This document shows positions 36,023 to 49,100 of a DNA stretch of 64,000 nt, one piece after another. This DNA is from Petrosia ficiformis (taxonomy: Eukaryota > Porifera > Demospongiae > Haplosclerida > Petrosiidae): the NCBI GenBank assembly GCA_947044365.1, contig OX345641.1, positions 266,501 through 330,500 on the forward strand. The letters are read 5' to 3'. A program made the position numbers and the translations under genes. A model generated the notes under the pieces. That model saw only the letters and a program-made list of their open reading frames with translations. It was not told the DNA's origin and did no database searches. Each line of letters opens with the position of its first letter. Position 1 is the first letter of the stretch.

Positions 36023-37141
36023 CTATAATTTCTGCCGTGCATCACTGTAAGTGGCTTTAATTGATTTATAAAATGATTTGGGTGAATCAAACTCGACAGA
36101 GTGATATATGAGTTTTCATATTCCAATAGGGCATTACAGCACTGCTCGGAGCCTTTGAAATATCCACACATTATAGCTGTATATAGCCCTTATCTGTCTT
36201 TCAGTGACTAGAGAATATCAACACAACTATTTAGATTACAAGAACGTAAAACAAAACAAAACACTCCCTTTACATAGAGATGTAACAAAAATTACAATTA
36301 TGCATATTATATTACATTTCTATGGCAAAAACAATTAATTAAAAATAATAGTATTAATTATTACATAACTCGAACTAACCACAACATAACATTTAGTTTA
36401 TATTATGTAACCAATTAAAGTACACTTCCAAGTTATTTCATGTACACAGAAGTACTCTTTGTATTGGATGAGGGTTGGCTTACCACTTTTAGTTATAGAT
36501 ACATTTTGGCTAGTTTATCAAACTTTTAGTTATAGATACATTTCGGCTAGTTCATCAAACTTTTAGTTATAGATACCAAAGTTTTTAGCCAGAGCTCAGA
36601 GAAAGGAGGGTGGTAATTTCAAAGCATGACCACATCAAAGGCTTAATTGCATTCCTATGACCACATCAAAGGAATTGAGACCAGGAAAAGAGGGCAGGCC
36701 ATCCCCTTGGCAGTTTCTCAAACTTGTAGTTTAGTTAATTGAAGTAATAATTATTAGTTTTACTAAAACGGTTTTAAAGTGTTCTTATTTTCATTTTAGT
36801 TAGTTATAGTTATCGCAATAGATTTGTAATTCAGTTATAGTTTCATAAAAGTCACCAAAAGAGGTTTTAGTTGCTATAACTAAACTAAAAGTATTATTAT
36901 TGTCATATTATGAATATTATTTTATATACATTGTCCAAGCTTCCTGTTAAATTGCTGAGAGTGCGTGTATAAACTCAAAAGTGTTTTTGCACAAATGCAA
37001 ACTATGGCGTGATTTGAAATTATGTAAGCTCAAAAGTATTTTTGCACTACTGGTGTTTGTACACTAAGAAATATGATAGTACAACTCACATAGATATATA
37101 CAGTTCACAAATAATTACATGCATAACTATACAGAACTCAC

Positions 37142-40100
37142 ATATTGGTTCTTTAGGATGAAAATCTACATCATTAATGCTGCCCTGGTGTCCAGGCAAC
37201 TTATAGAGTAAGTTTCCCATCACAGCATCCCATACATACACATACCTGCAGAAAACATATTATAATCTCACTGTGGAGAGAGAGACAGAGACAGAGAGAG
37301 ACAGAGAGAGAGACAGACAGAGACAGAGAGACAGAGACAGAGACAGACAGAGAGACAGACAGAGAGAGACAGACAGAGAAAGAGACAGAGAGATGGAGAG
37401 AGACAAATGCTTTGCTATATAAACCTGTCAGCAGAGCCTGCAGCAACTTTCCTACCATCAGGTGACCAGCAACATCGCAAGAGATTCTAAAGAGGGTATG
37501 CATAAATACATACACATTAACACAGTTGAAAGCAATCAGAGATGACCATGCAGGCAAATAATTTTGTTAAACACCACACTTTTAATAATAGCTACAATTG
37601 TTGAATTTCCACCCACTAAAAACACCTGCTGTTTCTAATGGTAAGCTCCTCCATTGGGCCAGAAATGTTTAGACAATTAAATTATATTTTTTTGGTCATG
37701 TAGTTGATGGAATAGGCCAGCTTCACAAAGGAAACCACGACAACAATTAATAATAAACAAACCACCAGCTTTTGTTACAGCTGGTAGAATCACATAATTC
37801 GAATACCGTACAGTGGGATATTTTCGTGGGGTTCTAGTTTTTGTGTTTTTTGAGATGCAGAGGCACCATGAATAATATGCAACTCACGAAAATTTATTGT
37901 CATGGGTGGAGTTTGAGTAATATTGATACGGTAGTATTTAGATAATATTTCATACATTCCATGGTTAATTTAGTGAGATCTTTTAATGTATGTGTATGTA
38001 TGTATGTATGTACGTACGTATATATGCATGCATGCATGCATGCATGCATGCATGTATGTATGTATGTATGTATGTATGTATGTATGTATGTATGTATGTA
38101 TGTATGTATGTATGTATGTATGTATGTATGTATGTATGTATGTATGTATGTATGTATGTATGTATGTACGTACGTATATATGCATGCATGCATACATGTA
38201 TATATGTAAATTTTGAGGACATTATTTCGTCTTTATTGTAAAGGTATTCAAAGTTTATGATTTTAAGAAAATATTGATTTTACAAACCATAAACAAGTCT
38301 TGTAATCAAATCATAATTACTTGTTGCCATGGTTTCTTTTGTTAATGTCTAGTCCTGTCCATTCCTTTGTTTTACAAATGACAATACATAATTGAATTAT
38401 TCAATTATACATGTACGTATGTTCAAACCAAATTATAATAATCATTGTTAATGATAATTAATATGTTTTTTTTTGTTGATATGTGCAGTGCAGTTGGGAA
38501 ATATATATATACTGTATATGTAGAGTGGTGAGGAAACATTGAGCCAACTACCGGACATTTTGGCATATTTTCACTACTCTTGTCCTGCTCCTCATATACT
38601 TTGTATACAGTTTAGTTTAAATTTACCGGACATTCACTTGATTTATTGGACAATGTCCTGCATGACTGGCTGTTTCGACACCACTGGATACATGTAGAAA
38701 CAAGATATGTTGTACTCATATCACAACCCTATGATTGCTTTACAGTAACTATTAAAGTACTAATGATTGACGCTCTACCTTTCAGTGTACTGATGAAGTC
38801 TGATACTGACACTACTCCTAGCCTAGGTTCCAATCAATGCTGATGACTTTCTCATGTCTAAAACCTTAATACCTTATTATAATAATTGTTTTCACTTTTC
38901 TTACATAACTTTTATCTACTACAAAAGCTATTATTACAGCTTGACTCTTCTACCGGGCTGTAAACTATACTATAGCTAGAACGCTACAGCTTGACTCTTC
39001 TACTGGGCTGTAAACTATACTATAGCTAGAACGCTAGTTCCTGTACCCATTAATTGACTGAACCTCAAGAATGACGCAACTTCCTCAACTACTATCACAT
39101 ATGTCACACACCATATATGTAAATATACTTCAACACGTTGGAAAAGAACGCTAGTTCCTGTACCCATTAATTGACTGAACCTCAAGAATGACGCAACTTC
39201 CTCAACTACTATCACATATGTCACACACCATATATGTAAATATACTTCAACACGTTGGAAAAGAAAGCATAAGGATTGCCATATAAAGTATCCATATGAT
39301 TATATCATTAGACACTGCTGATTTTCTCATGTCTCAAGCTAATAAAGTTATTTGTTTTTCTACTCTTAAAATATTCTATAACTTTCGCAATATCTTCAAA
39401 CTAGGATTGCTAATTATCTGCACTCCCTACAAGTCTGGTAGGTTATGGACTGTACTGTATATGTAGGTGAAGAATGTGTTCTTTAATATACCATACCCAT
39501 TAAACAACAGAGTACATTGGAACTCCTTTAACTATATAATATATAATGTGTACATGACAAACAAACATTTTAAAAGCAAATTTATGATTTACTAATCCAC
39601 TAAAATATAATACTATACATATATATATATATTATGTTGAGTATAATACTATACATACATATATATATTATGTTGAGTATAATTCTATACATACATATAT
39701 ATATTATGTTGAGTATAATACTATACATACATATATACATTATGTTGAGTATAATACCATACATACATATATATATTATGTTGAGTATAATACTATACAT
39801 ACATATATATATTATGTTGAGTATAATACTATACATACATATATATATATTATGTTGAGTATAATACTATACATACATATATATATTATGTTGAGTATAA
39901 TACTATACATACATATACATGTATATATTATGTTGAGTATAATACTATACATACATATATATATTATGTTGAGTATAATACCATACATACATATATATAT
40001 TATGTTGAGTATAATACCATACATACATATATATATTATGTTGAGTATAATACCATACATACATATATATATTATGTTGAGTATAATACCATACATACAT

Positions 40101-43100
40101 ATATATATTATGTTGAGTATAATACTATACATACATATATATATTATGTTGAGTATAATACTATACATACATATATATATTATGTTGAGTATAATACTAT
40201 ACATACATATATATATTATGTTGAGTATAATACTATACATACATTATATTATATTATGTTGAGTATAATACTATACATACATATATATATTATGTTGAGT
40301 ATAATACTATACATACATATATATATTATGTTGAGTATAATACCATACATACATATATATATTATGTTGAGTATAATACCATACATACATACATATATTA
40401 TGTTGAGTATAATACTATACATACATATATATATTATGTTGAGTATAATACTATACATACATATATATATATTATGTACATATAATTATGTTGAGGTATA
40501 TACTATATAATACGTATATATATTATGTACAGATAATTATGTTGAGGTATATACTATATAATACTATACATACATATATATATTATGTACAGATAATTAT
40601 GTTGAGGTACGAACCTTTTCAAAATTGTGTTGAGCTCCAAGAAGTAGTTTGAGTTGTCTAACATTAGGAGCATACGCTCTAATATCCCATAATCTAACTA
40701 TAATAATGATATTATAAACTACCTTAGATTATGATATTAATATACACTATAGTACATATAAGTTATCGAGTTACAGTATAATCATGTATTGACATTATGA
40801 TATTAAACTATATACTATAGTACATATAAGTTATTGAGTTACAGTATAATCATGCATTAACATTATGATATTAAACTATACACTATAGTACATATAAGTT
40901 ATTGAGTTACAGTATAATCATGTATTAACCTTATGATATTAAACTACATGTATACACTATAGTACATATAAGTTATTGAGTATTAACATTATGACATCAG
41001 GGTGTCTCATCCAGGATTTTTGTTGGGGAGGGAAAAGAATTGACCATGTAGCTAAGGGTATGCTCTTCCAGGAAGTGTTTTTAATTTTAGGCTCTCTAAG
41101 GTTGCTTTTGGTGGCTTCTGGGACTTGGGATGGGGGGTGGGTGATATCCCCCCTTGACCTTACTTAGAAACCATGGAAATTAAACTAGTACATATAAGTT
41201 ATGTATTAACCTTATAACATTACACTATACACCATAGTACACACATATTCCTGGTAAGATATGATGTCAGTATTGTTGAATTGCCTTGTTTTGACAAAAT
41301 AATGAAGTAACTGAGTTTCTCCACAACAATATTAATAACGAACATCATTAAATAATACATTATAATATACCAAATGTAGTGATACATTAGCTTTGGTACA
41401 ACAAAACAATGAGATAATAGTGTTGCTATAGCAACAAGATAATGAACATCGTTAAGCTGTAATGAAGTGACAGTAATTAATAAATAATTATTTGAAGCAA
41501 ACCACAACACACTACCTTGTCATGACAAAACAATGAGGTAATAACCTGTCTCCATAGCAACAAGCTAGCATTCTTTATTATTGTAAAATCATGAAGTTTC
41601 GTATGAGAAAAGAATGCGAGTCTCCAAAGCAACGTGAAAACAGTAGCATAAAGTGACATTGGAACTGTAAATAGACATGTGTTACTGTAAATAAATGAAG
41701 GTAAACCTTTGTGAGAATTATACGATAGAATGAGGTGGTAACGTAATACATGAATATGAATGAGAGTATCCATGAAAATGGGTAAATATAATATGATATA
41801 AACATGATTTGAGCTCAATATTATCATTGATGAAATACTAAAGGAATGAGACAACTAACTATTTTCCTAGTAATAACAGAAATGAGGTTTCTAAATTGAA
41901 CCACAAAATAAGTGAGGTATAGATTTGTATGACCTGTATTCCCATAGCAACACGACAACACAACTTGCCGACTTAAGCATATTTGTTACAAATATCTGCA
42001 AGAACACTTACCGCAAGTATAAAGTGAATGTCATTAGTATCTATATGAACCTCTCATGTGTACAAATTGATTATGTATGAATCACAAATATCACATACAC
42101 AATAAGATAAAATAGATAGAAATAACTATCATGGCCAAAAGCTTAGAGCCAGCATTGACTATATACCCAACCAAAATTCACTTGTTGTGAAGAAGTGCTT
42201 CATCAGTAATGTACTTAGTAGTAACAGTTAAGAGTTATGTTTCCAAATATTCATTTACCTCCGGAAGAGGCAGTGAAGAGTTATGTTTCAGAGTATTCAT
42301 TTGTCTCCCAAAGAGGAAATAGAACAATGAGATATACAAATTACCATAACACAAAATAATAACTGAATGGTTTTATGAAAAGCTTCTTCTGTTTTTTTGT
42401 CTTGCATATTTTGAAGTCTGCTATTCGTGTATCCAGTAATATGTATGTATATACACACATGCACGCACACACACACACAACACCATCCAGGTGAGGGTTA
42501 ATAGAATACTTATTACAATATGTTAAAATTACTAACGAGGTAATTTGAATTCACAAACAAACTTGTTTTCATAAGAAAATGAAAATGATCTTTCTGACCT
42601 CAGCTTAATGTTATTACTAGGGAGCGGCAAGGAATGACAAAAGCTTTATGTAACCGACTGTTTTCATAGCAACATGAAAGAGTAGCGAGCCACAAATATT
42701 AATTTTGTGATTGGTTAGTTATTTATTTCCATAGCAACATGATGTTTGACAAAGGCACATCTGTTTTAATGATAATATATGCTATATTTACAACTGTTCC
42801 CATGGCAACATGAAAATGAAGCTCTGTGATGTAATAACAATATTGTGATTAGTGAGATGTTAAAGTTATGGGGTAATTTAAATTACAACATTATCCCATA
42901 CCAACACGAAAATGAAGCTTTCTGTAACTTTAATAATGTTAATTATTTTAAAAAGTAAAATTTAAATTTATAGATAATATCATCTACTGATAACTACCGG
43001 TATGTGATTGTTTGTATTTACCAGTAAAGACATAAAGATTATTAATATAGTACAGTACAGTACTTACATACACTGTGTTTAACATCTACTATTGATAAGG

Positions 43101-46100
43101 TCACCAATATTTTATCTATGAATGGATATATACTTCACTAAAATGTAATTTTATAATCAATGAGGTATTAGCACTAAGGTAACAAACCATCTCCATAGCT
43201 ACATGAAAATGAAGCTCGTAAATTAACCAGAAAAAAGGATATTAAAATAACAAATTAAAAAAAATGAAAAACCCAAAAAATAATTATATAAAAGATCAAT
43301 AATAATGAATGTGAATATATACAACTGTTTGAAACCAGAAATACATGTATATATACATGTATATACATGTAATTATATTTGTATATATAGTTAGTTACAT
43401 ATATGTGTTAAGATATCAGAAACTAAAAATAAAAGTATAATTTGTAGTTCACTGAAACTTCACATCTCAATATAAAATATACCCCATAGATAATATAATA
43501 TAACTGATTCCCCATAATCTAATATTATAATCAATAGAAATTCATGTATATAGTCTATGCATGATTACTATATATGTAGTTTAATATCATAATGTTAATA
43601 CATGATTATACTGTAACTCAATAACTTATATGTACTATAGTGTATAGTTTAATATCATAATGTTAATACATGATTATACTGTAACTCAATAACTTATATG
43701 TACTATAGTGTATAGTTTAATATCATAATGTTAATACATGATTATACTGTAACTCAATAACTTATATGTACTATAGTGTATAGTTTAATGTCATAATGTT
43801 AATACATGATTATACTGTAACTCAATAACTTATATGTACTATAGTGTATAGTTTAATATCATAATGTTAATACATGATTATACTGTAACTCAATAACTTA
43901 TATGTACTATAGTATATAGTTTAATATCATAATGTTAATACATGATTATACTGTAACTCAATAACTTATATGTACTATAGTGTATAGTTTAATGTCATAA
44001 TGTTAATACATGATTATACTGTAACTCAATAACTTATATGTACTATAGTGTATAGTTTAATATCATAATGTTAATACATGATTATACTGTAACTCAATAA
44101 CTTATATGTACTATAGTATATAGTTTAATATCATAATGTTAATACATGATTATACTGTAACTCAATAACTTATATGTACTATAGTGTATAGTTTAATGTC
44201 ATAATGTTAATACATGATTATACTGTAACTCAATAACTTATATGTACTATAGTGTATAGTTTAATATCATAATGTTAATACATGATTATACTGTAGCTCA
44301 ATAACTTATATGTACTATAGTATATAGTTTAATATCATAATGTGATTATACTGTAACTCAATAATGAAGTAATGGATAATTTGACACATAAAAGAACAGG
44401 AAAGAGAGCACATCAATTTGTTAGCAAATCAGTTGATTGTTTCAAAGTAAATGAAATCATGGAAATTGTTTGATGTAGTAATGAACACCTAATGACCTTT
44501 AGACCTTGTATTCACTTTCCTGTTTGAAAGAGTATTGAGGAGCTTCTGTCTGGATCTGGTTTTCATCGTTCCCTCATAGGGATGGTGTTATATGACCACT
44601 AACCAAAAGAATGACTTGCTGTGTTTTGAATTGTACCACTACTACTTTATCGTACTAGTGTTGTTTTAGCTAACTAAACTATAACTAAACCCCTTTTAGT
44701 AAGATATTGTGACTTTTAGCTAACTAAACTATAACTAAACCCCTTTTAGTAAGATATTGTGACTTTTAGCTAACTAAACTATAACTAAACCCCTTTTAGT
44801 AAGATATTGTGACTTAGCTAACTATAACTATAACTAAACTATAACTAAACCCCTTTTAGTAAGATATTGTGACTTTTAGCTAACTAAACTATAACTAAAC
44901 CCCTTTTAGTAAGATATTGTGACTTTTAGCTAACTAAACTATAACTAAACCCCTTTTAGTAAGATATTGTGACTTAGCTAACTATAACTATAACTAAACT
45001 ATAACTAAACCCCTTTTAGTAAGATATTGTGACTTTTAGCTAACTAAACTATAGCTAAATTACAAGTCTACTGCAATAACTATAACTAACTAAAATGAGA
45101 ATTGGCCAATAATGGCAAAAATGAGAATTGGCCAATAATGGAGACTTTTAGTTTGTTAACTAAAACCCTTTTAGTAAGCCTAATATTATTATTCTAGTTA
45201 ATTAAACTATAAATAGTTTGCCATGCTATAAAAATGGTCTCTATAAAACACAACAAAACTTACTAAGTATACAGAAACTAAATACATTATATAACATATT
45301 ATAATAATGTTGTCTGTCTGTCACAAATTCCCTCGCAACAAAGACCCACAAAATTAGACTTTGACTTGCACATGCTGACGTGATGTAATAAAAGGAGGCA
45401 TTGACAGTAAAATTGACATTTGTGCATAAAAAAAGTTTTGAGAAGAGATGAGCGATAATCAGATGGCTGGCTACTGCTGATGAACTTGAAAGAAAAAGAA
45501 AAAGAAAAAGAGTTAAAGAAAGAGAAGAATGTTTAGTCTAGTGTGTTGACAGTAAATTTGACATTTGTACGTGAAAATGAAGCTTTGGGAAGAGATGATC
45601 GATAATCAGATATCGATTCTAAGGACTCCACATTTTCAGGCCTAGTACATATAACTATCATTAATATTAGAATAAGTTACTTACCTCCAAAGTACATTGT
45701 ACTAGACAAAAGCTTTACAAATGAACTACTCAGACCTCACAAAGGTAGTCACCATCTGACTCCATTGTTGTGAAAAAGCAGAGAATAAAGTGTTAAAATA
45801 GAATTATTGTACACGTGGTGTACTACTGTAAATGTATGGCTTCCAAACAGTTACTTCAGGGCCCCAAAGTGCCCTCCCACTAGATCAACCACTGGGTATA
45901 TCATTTGTCCATGCTACATGTACACTGGTTTGTGTTAATAAGAGATACAATTACAACTAAAGTAGACACATGCATCCGTCATTAATATGTAATATGTGTT
46001 TGTTTTGTCACACAAAAAGAACAAAAGTAACAAGTTAACACGATGTTCACATTACGAAAATACATTAGTAATGTCTGTTTCTATGTCAAAACAGATAGGT

Positions 46101-49100
46101 TTACAACATCACAATATGAAAATTAACAAAGGGATTGTGATCTTGTCGTCTGTTAAAATTAAGCATGGGACCAAATACATTGGTACTTGTACTGAAGCAG
46201 GGCGGGAAATAAGCCTACAATATCTGGTGAGCAATTCCATCACCAGTGCTCACCACAGTACAACTAGCATGCATTGTCATGTCAAAATCTGGTGCTCCTT
46301 AAGCTAATTTTGGTGCTCAAATGAGTACTGGGCACTGTTGTTTCCCACTTTGTACTTAAGTACAATAAGTACACATATATAAGTACATTGGTACAGTTAC
46401 AGTATAATCATGTATTAACATTATGATATTAAACTATACACTATATTACATATAAGTTATTGAGTTACAGTATAATCATGTATTAACATTATGATATTAA
46501 ACTATACACTATAGTACATATAAGTTATTGAGTTACAGTATAATCATGTATTAACATTATGATATTAAACTATACACTATAGTACATATAAGTTATTGAG
46601 TTACAGTATAATCATGTATTAACATTATGATATTAAACTATACACTATAGTACATATAAGTTATTGAGTTACAGTATAATCATGTATTAACATTATGATA
46701 TTAAACTATACACTATAGTACATATAAGTTATTGAGTTACAGTATAATCATGTATTAACATTATGATATTAAACTATACACTATAGTACATATAAGTTAT
46801 TGAGTTACAGTATAATCATGTATTAACCTTATGATATTAAACTATACACTATAGTACATATAAGTTATCAAGTTACAGTATAATCATGTATTAACATTAT
46901 GATATTAAACTATACACTATAGTACATATAAGTTATAACTATATACTATATAATATCATCACATCCTAATTTGGAGATCATCACATTCTTACCAGTATTG
47001 TCCATTGCATTTGATAATAAATATGATCCATTTTGACTAACAGATAAACCAGTAACTGTGTCAGTATGACCTGATAATGTATATAATACTTCCTCTTTTC
47101 TTGTATCCCAAATCTAATGGACAGGATAGTGAGTGTGGTTATCTACTCTAGATGTCTAATATTACATGTACATACCCTACCTATCTAATATACCTATTAC
47201 ATGTACACACCCTACCTATCTAATATACCTATTACATGTACATACCCTACCTATCTAATATACCTATTACATGTACATACCCTACCTATCTAATATACGT
47301 ATTACATGTACATACCCTACCTATCTAATATACCTATTACATGTACATTGTACATACCCTACCTACTTAATATACCCATTACATTACATGTACATATATA
47401 CCTTTATAATATTATCAATTCCACCTGATATCACTTGCTCACTAGAGTCACTGAAACATACACTAGTCACTTGATATATGTTATTAAATGTTTGTGATGA
47501 GTATCTGCTACGGAGATCCCAAACCTGTTTTACAAGAAATACATCTCACATTAAAACAATGACGATACATTGCTATGGTTACAAAGAAGCCACAAAAGTT
47601 TGTATTTATAACAAATTTCAACATTGTCGACTGCCTGACACCTGACCATCTGATGAATAATTTCCCACGTTCTCCAGATATAAAAACTGAGGGGTGATAT
47701 TAGCTAACAGCTCCACCCATTTAATACTATCAACACTTAAAGCCATACCCAATGGCTTCCAGTATCTCCAACAGTTTTAGTTTCATTTCTGACGAGTACT
47801 GCATCTTGTGTCTCAGTCCCACTTCCAACTTCATCTCTTTACAAATATTGCCTTGGATCCGCTTTTGTACAGTAAAAGAATGCAGTTTTTATGTACAAAA
47901 CGAGGGTGTGGAAACATTGAACCAACTACCGGACAATTTGACCTATTTTCACCACTCTTGTCCTGCTCCCCATATACTTTGTATACAGTTTAGTTTCAAT
48001 TTACCGGACATTCACTAGATTTATCGAACAATGTCCTGTACGACTGGCTGTTTCCACACCACTGGTTAAAAATTCTGTACCATAGGTACCACATTACTAT
48101 ATTAAGAGGAAAAAATCGAAGTATGCTCTAGAAACAATGCTGCTGCATGTACGATAAAAATTAGTCTCGTCCCCAGCTGCACCCACTACCGTGGAGAAGC
48201 GTCTGGTGACTTTCTAGCATTTTCTTGGTTGTGCTGAGTCGGCATGCAGGGAATCCTGCACACTAATGAAATTCAAGTATACTGTAACGTCATCAAATAA
48301 TAGACAAATATAAGTGTGCGACGTGTGTGTGAAAATGTAGAAGAAATCCTTGTTCTGGTGAAAAGCTGTTTGCCGCTGATGGCTACCATCTTTCTTCATG
48401 TTGCAAACCTAAGCTATGGAAGCAGATCTACACTACTAAGGCACAGGATGAATTTTTGGAAAGGTTTGTGCATGGGAAAAATGTGTTCGTTAATTTACAA
48501 ACTCAGAAAAGAGCCTATGTTATACCAGTGTCTGGCAGTGAGTCTACCATTGTTATTTGACACCAAGTGACTGGCAGTGAGTATTGGAAAGAACCAGTCT
48601 CTGATATTTCGTAATTGGAAGCACAGAATTTAAAATGATCACGTCTTGCACTAAATAATCACATGACATGCTGAGTCAGCACAACCAAGAAATTGCTAGA
48701 ATGTCACAGGACACTTCTCCACAGTAGTGGGTGTGGCTGGAGATGAGACTAGATCAAAATATGATAAGCTAAGCTTATTTCTAGCATTGTGTGCGAACAT
48801 CTCTCAACAGTCATCATATGAACATTGCTACTGTATGTATCATTCTAACTCAAAATCCTAAGACCCAGTTTTCAATTCAGTCTTACCCGGACAGTCCCAT
48901 CATCAGACCCAGTACAAACAATCTGAGACCCTTTTTTTGAAGCTCCACAACTGTTGACTATTGATGAATGCCCTTTCAGTTTTTTAATTCTTTCTCCTAC
49001 TTCTACGTCCCAGACAGCACCAAGTTTATCTGTTGAGACACTGAACAACATTCTGAAATATAGACATAGAAGATGAATGAATAGGAATGTTAGATGAATG

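Larger units (their letters stand above)
32299..37141. other. 4.8-kb region without a recognised gene
   Basis: Lies between the ligand C start and the last visible SNRNP40 exon. It has AT-rich tracts (32455-32520), scattered unique sequence, a GATGTGGTATGACAG array (34970-35680), a 63-bp triplicate (35831-36020) and a 36-bp-type repeat near 36475-36575. The final SNRNP40 exon should be here or further left but could not be identified. Small open frames lack codon or domain support. Confidence 0.6.
37487..40614 (-). other. SNRNP40 intron 8: 3.1 kb
   Basis: Holds a small inverted-repeat element (37804-37934), the TATG array (37985-38205), MITE copy (38524-38685), a duplicated interspersed repeat (38935-39265) and the 36-bp satellite (39600-40480). 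No unexplained coding segment. Confidence 0.7.
40698..46992 (-). other. SNRNP40 intron 7: 6.3 kb, repeat-rich, no gene
   Basis: Contains three 68-bp-family arrays (40745-41000, 43560-44350, 46385-46940), a decayed CCATAGCAACATG motif series (41420-43220), a 50-bp array (44655-45060), a possible MITE (46196-46352) and AT-rich DNA. Open frames at 41220-41854 and 45996-46307 have no domain features. Confidence 0.7.

Noticed and set aside
33000..37141. The last SNRNP40 exon (expected to encode about 15-20 residues ending in a SSDK...GEI-type motif)
   Set aside because: I searched the minus strand for an in-frame acceptor followed by this motif and found nothing convincing; a translated search would settle it.
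41220..41854. Minus-strand frames of 96 and 125 residues
   Set aside because: They overlap the CCATAGCAAC motif series in a SNRNP40 intron, have low-complexity hydrophobic composition and no recognisable domain.
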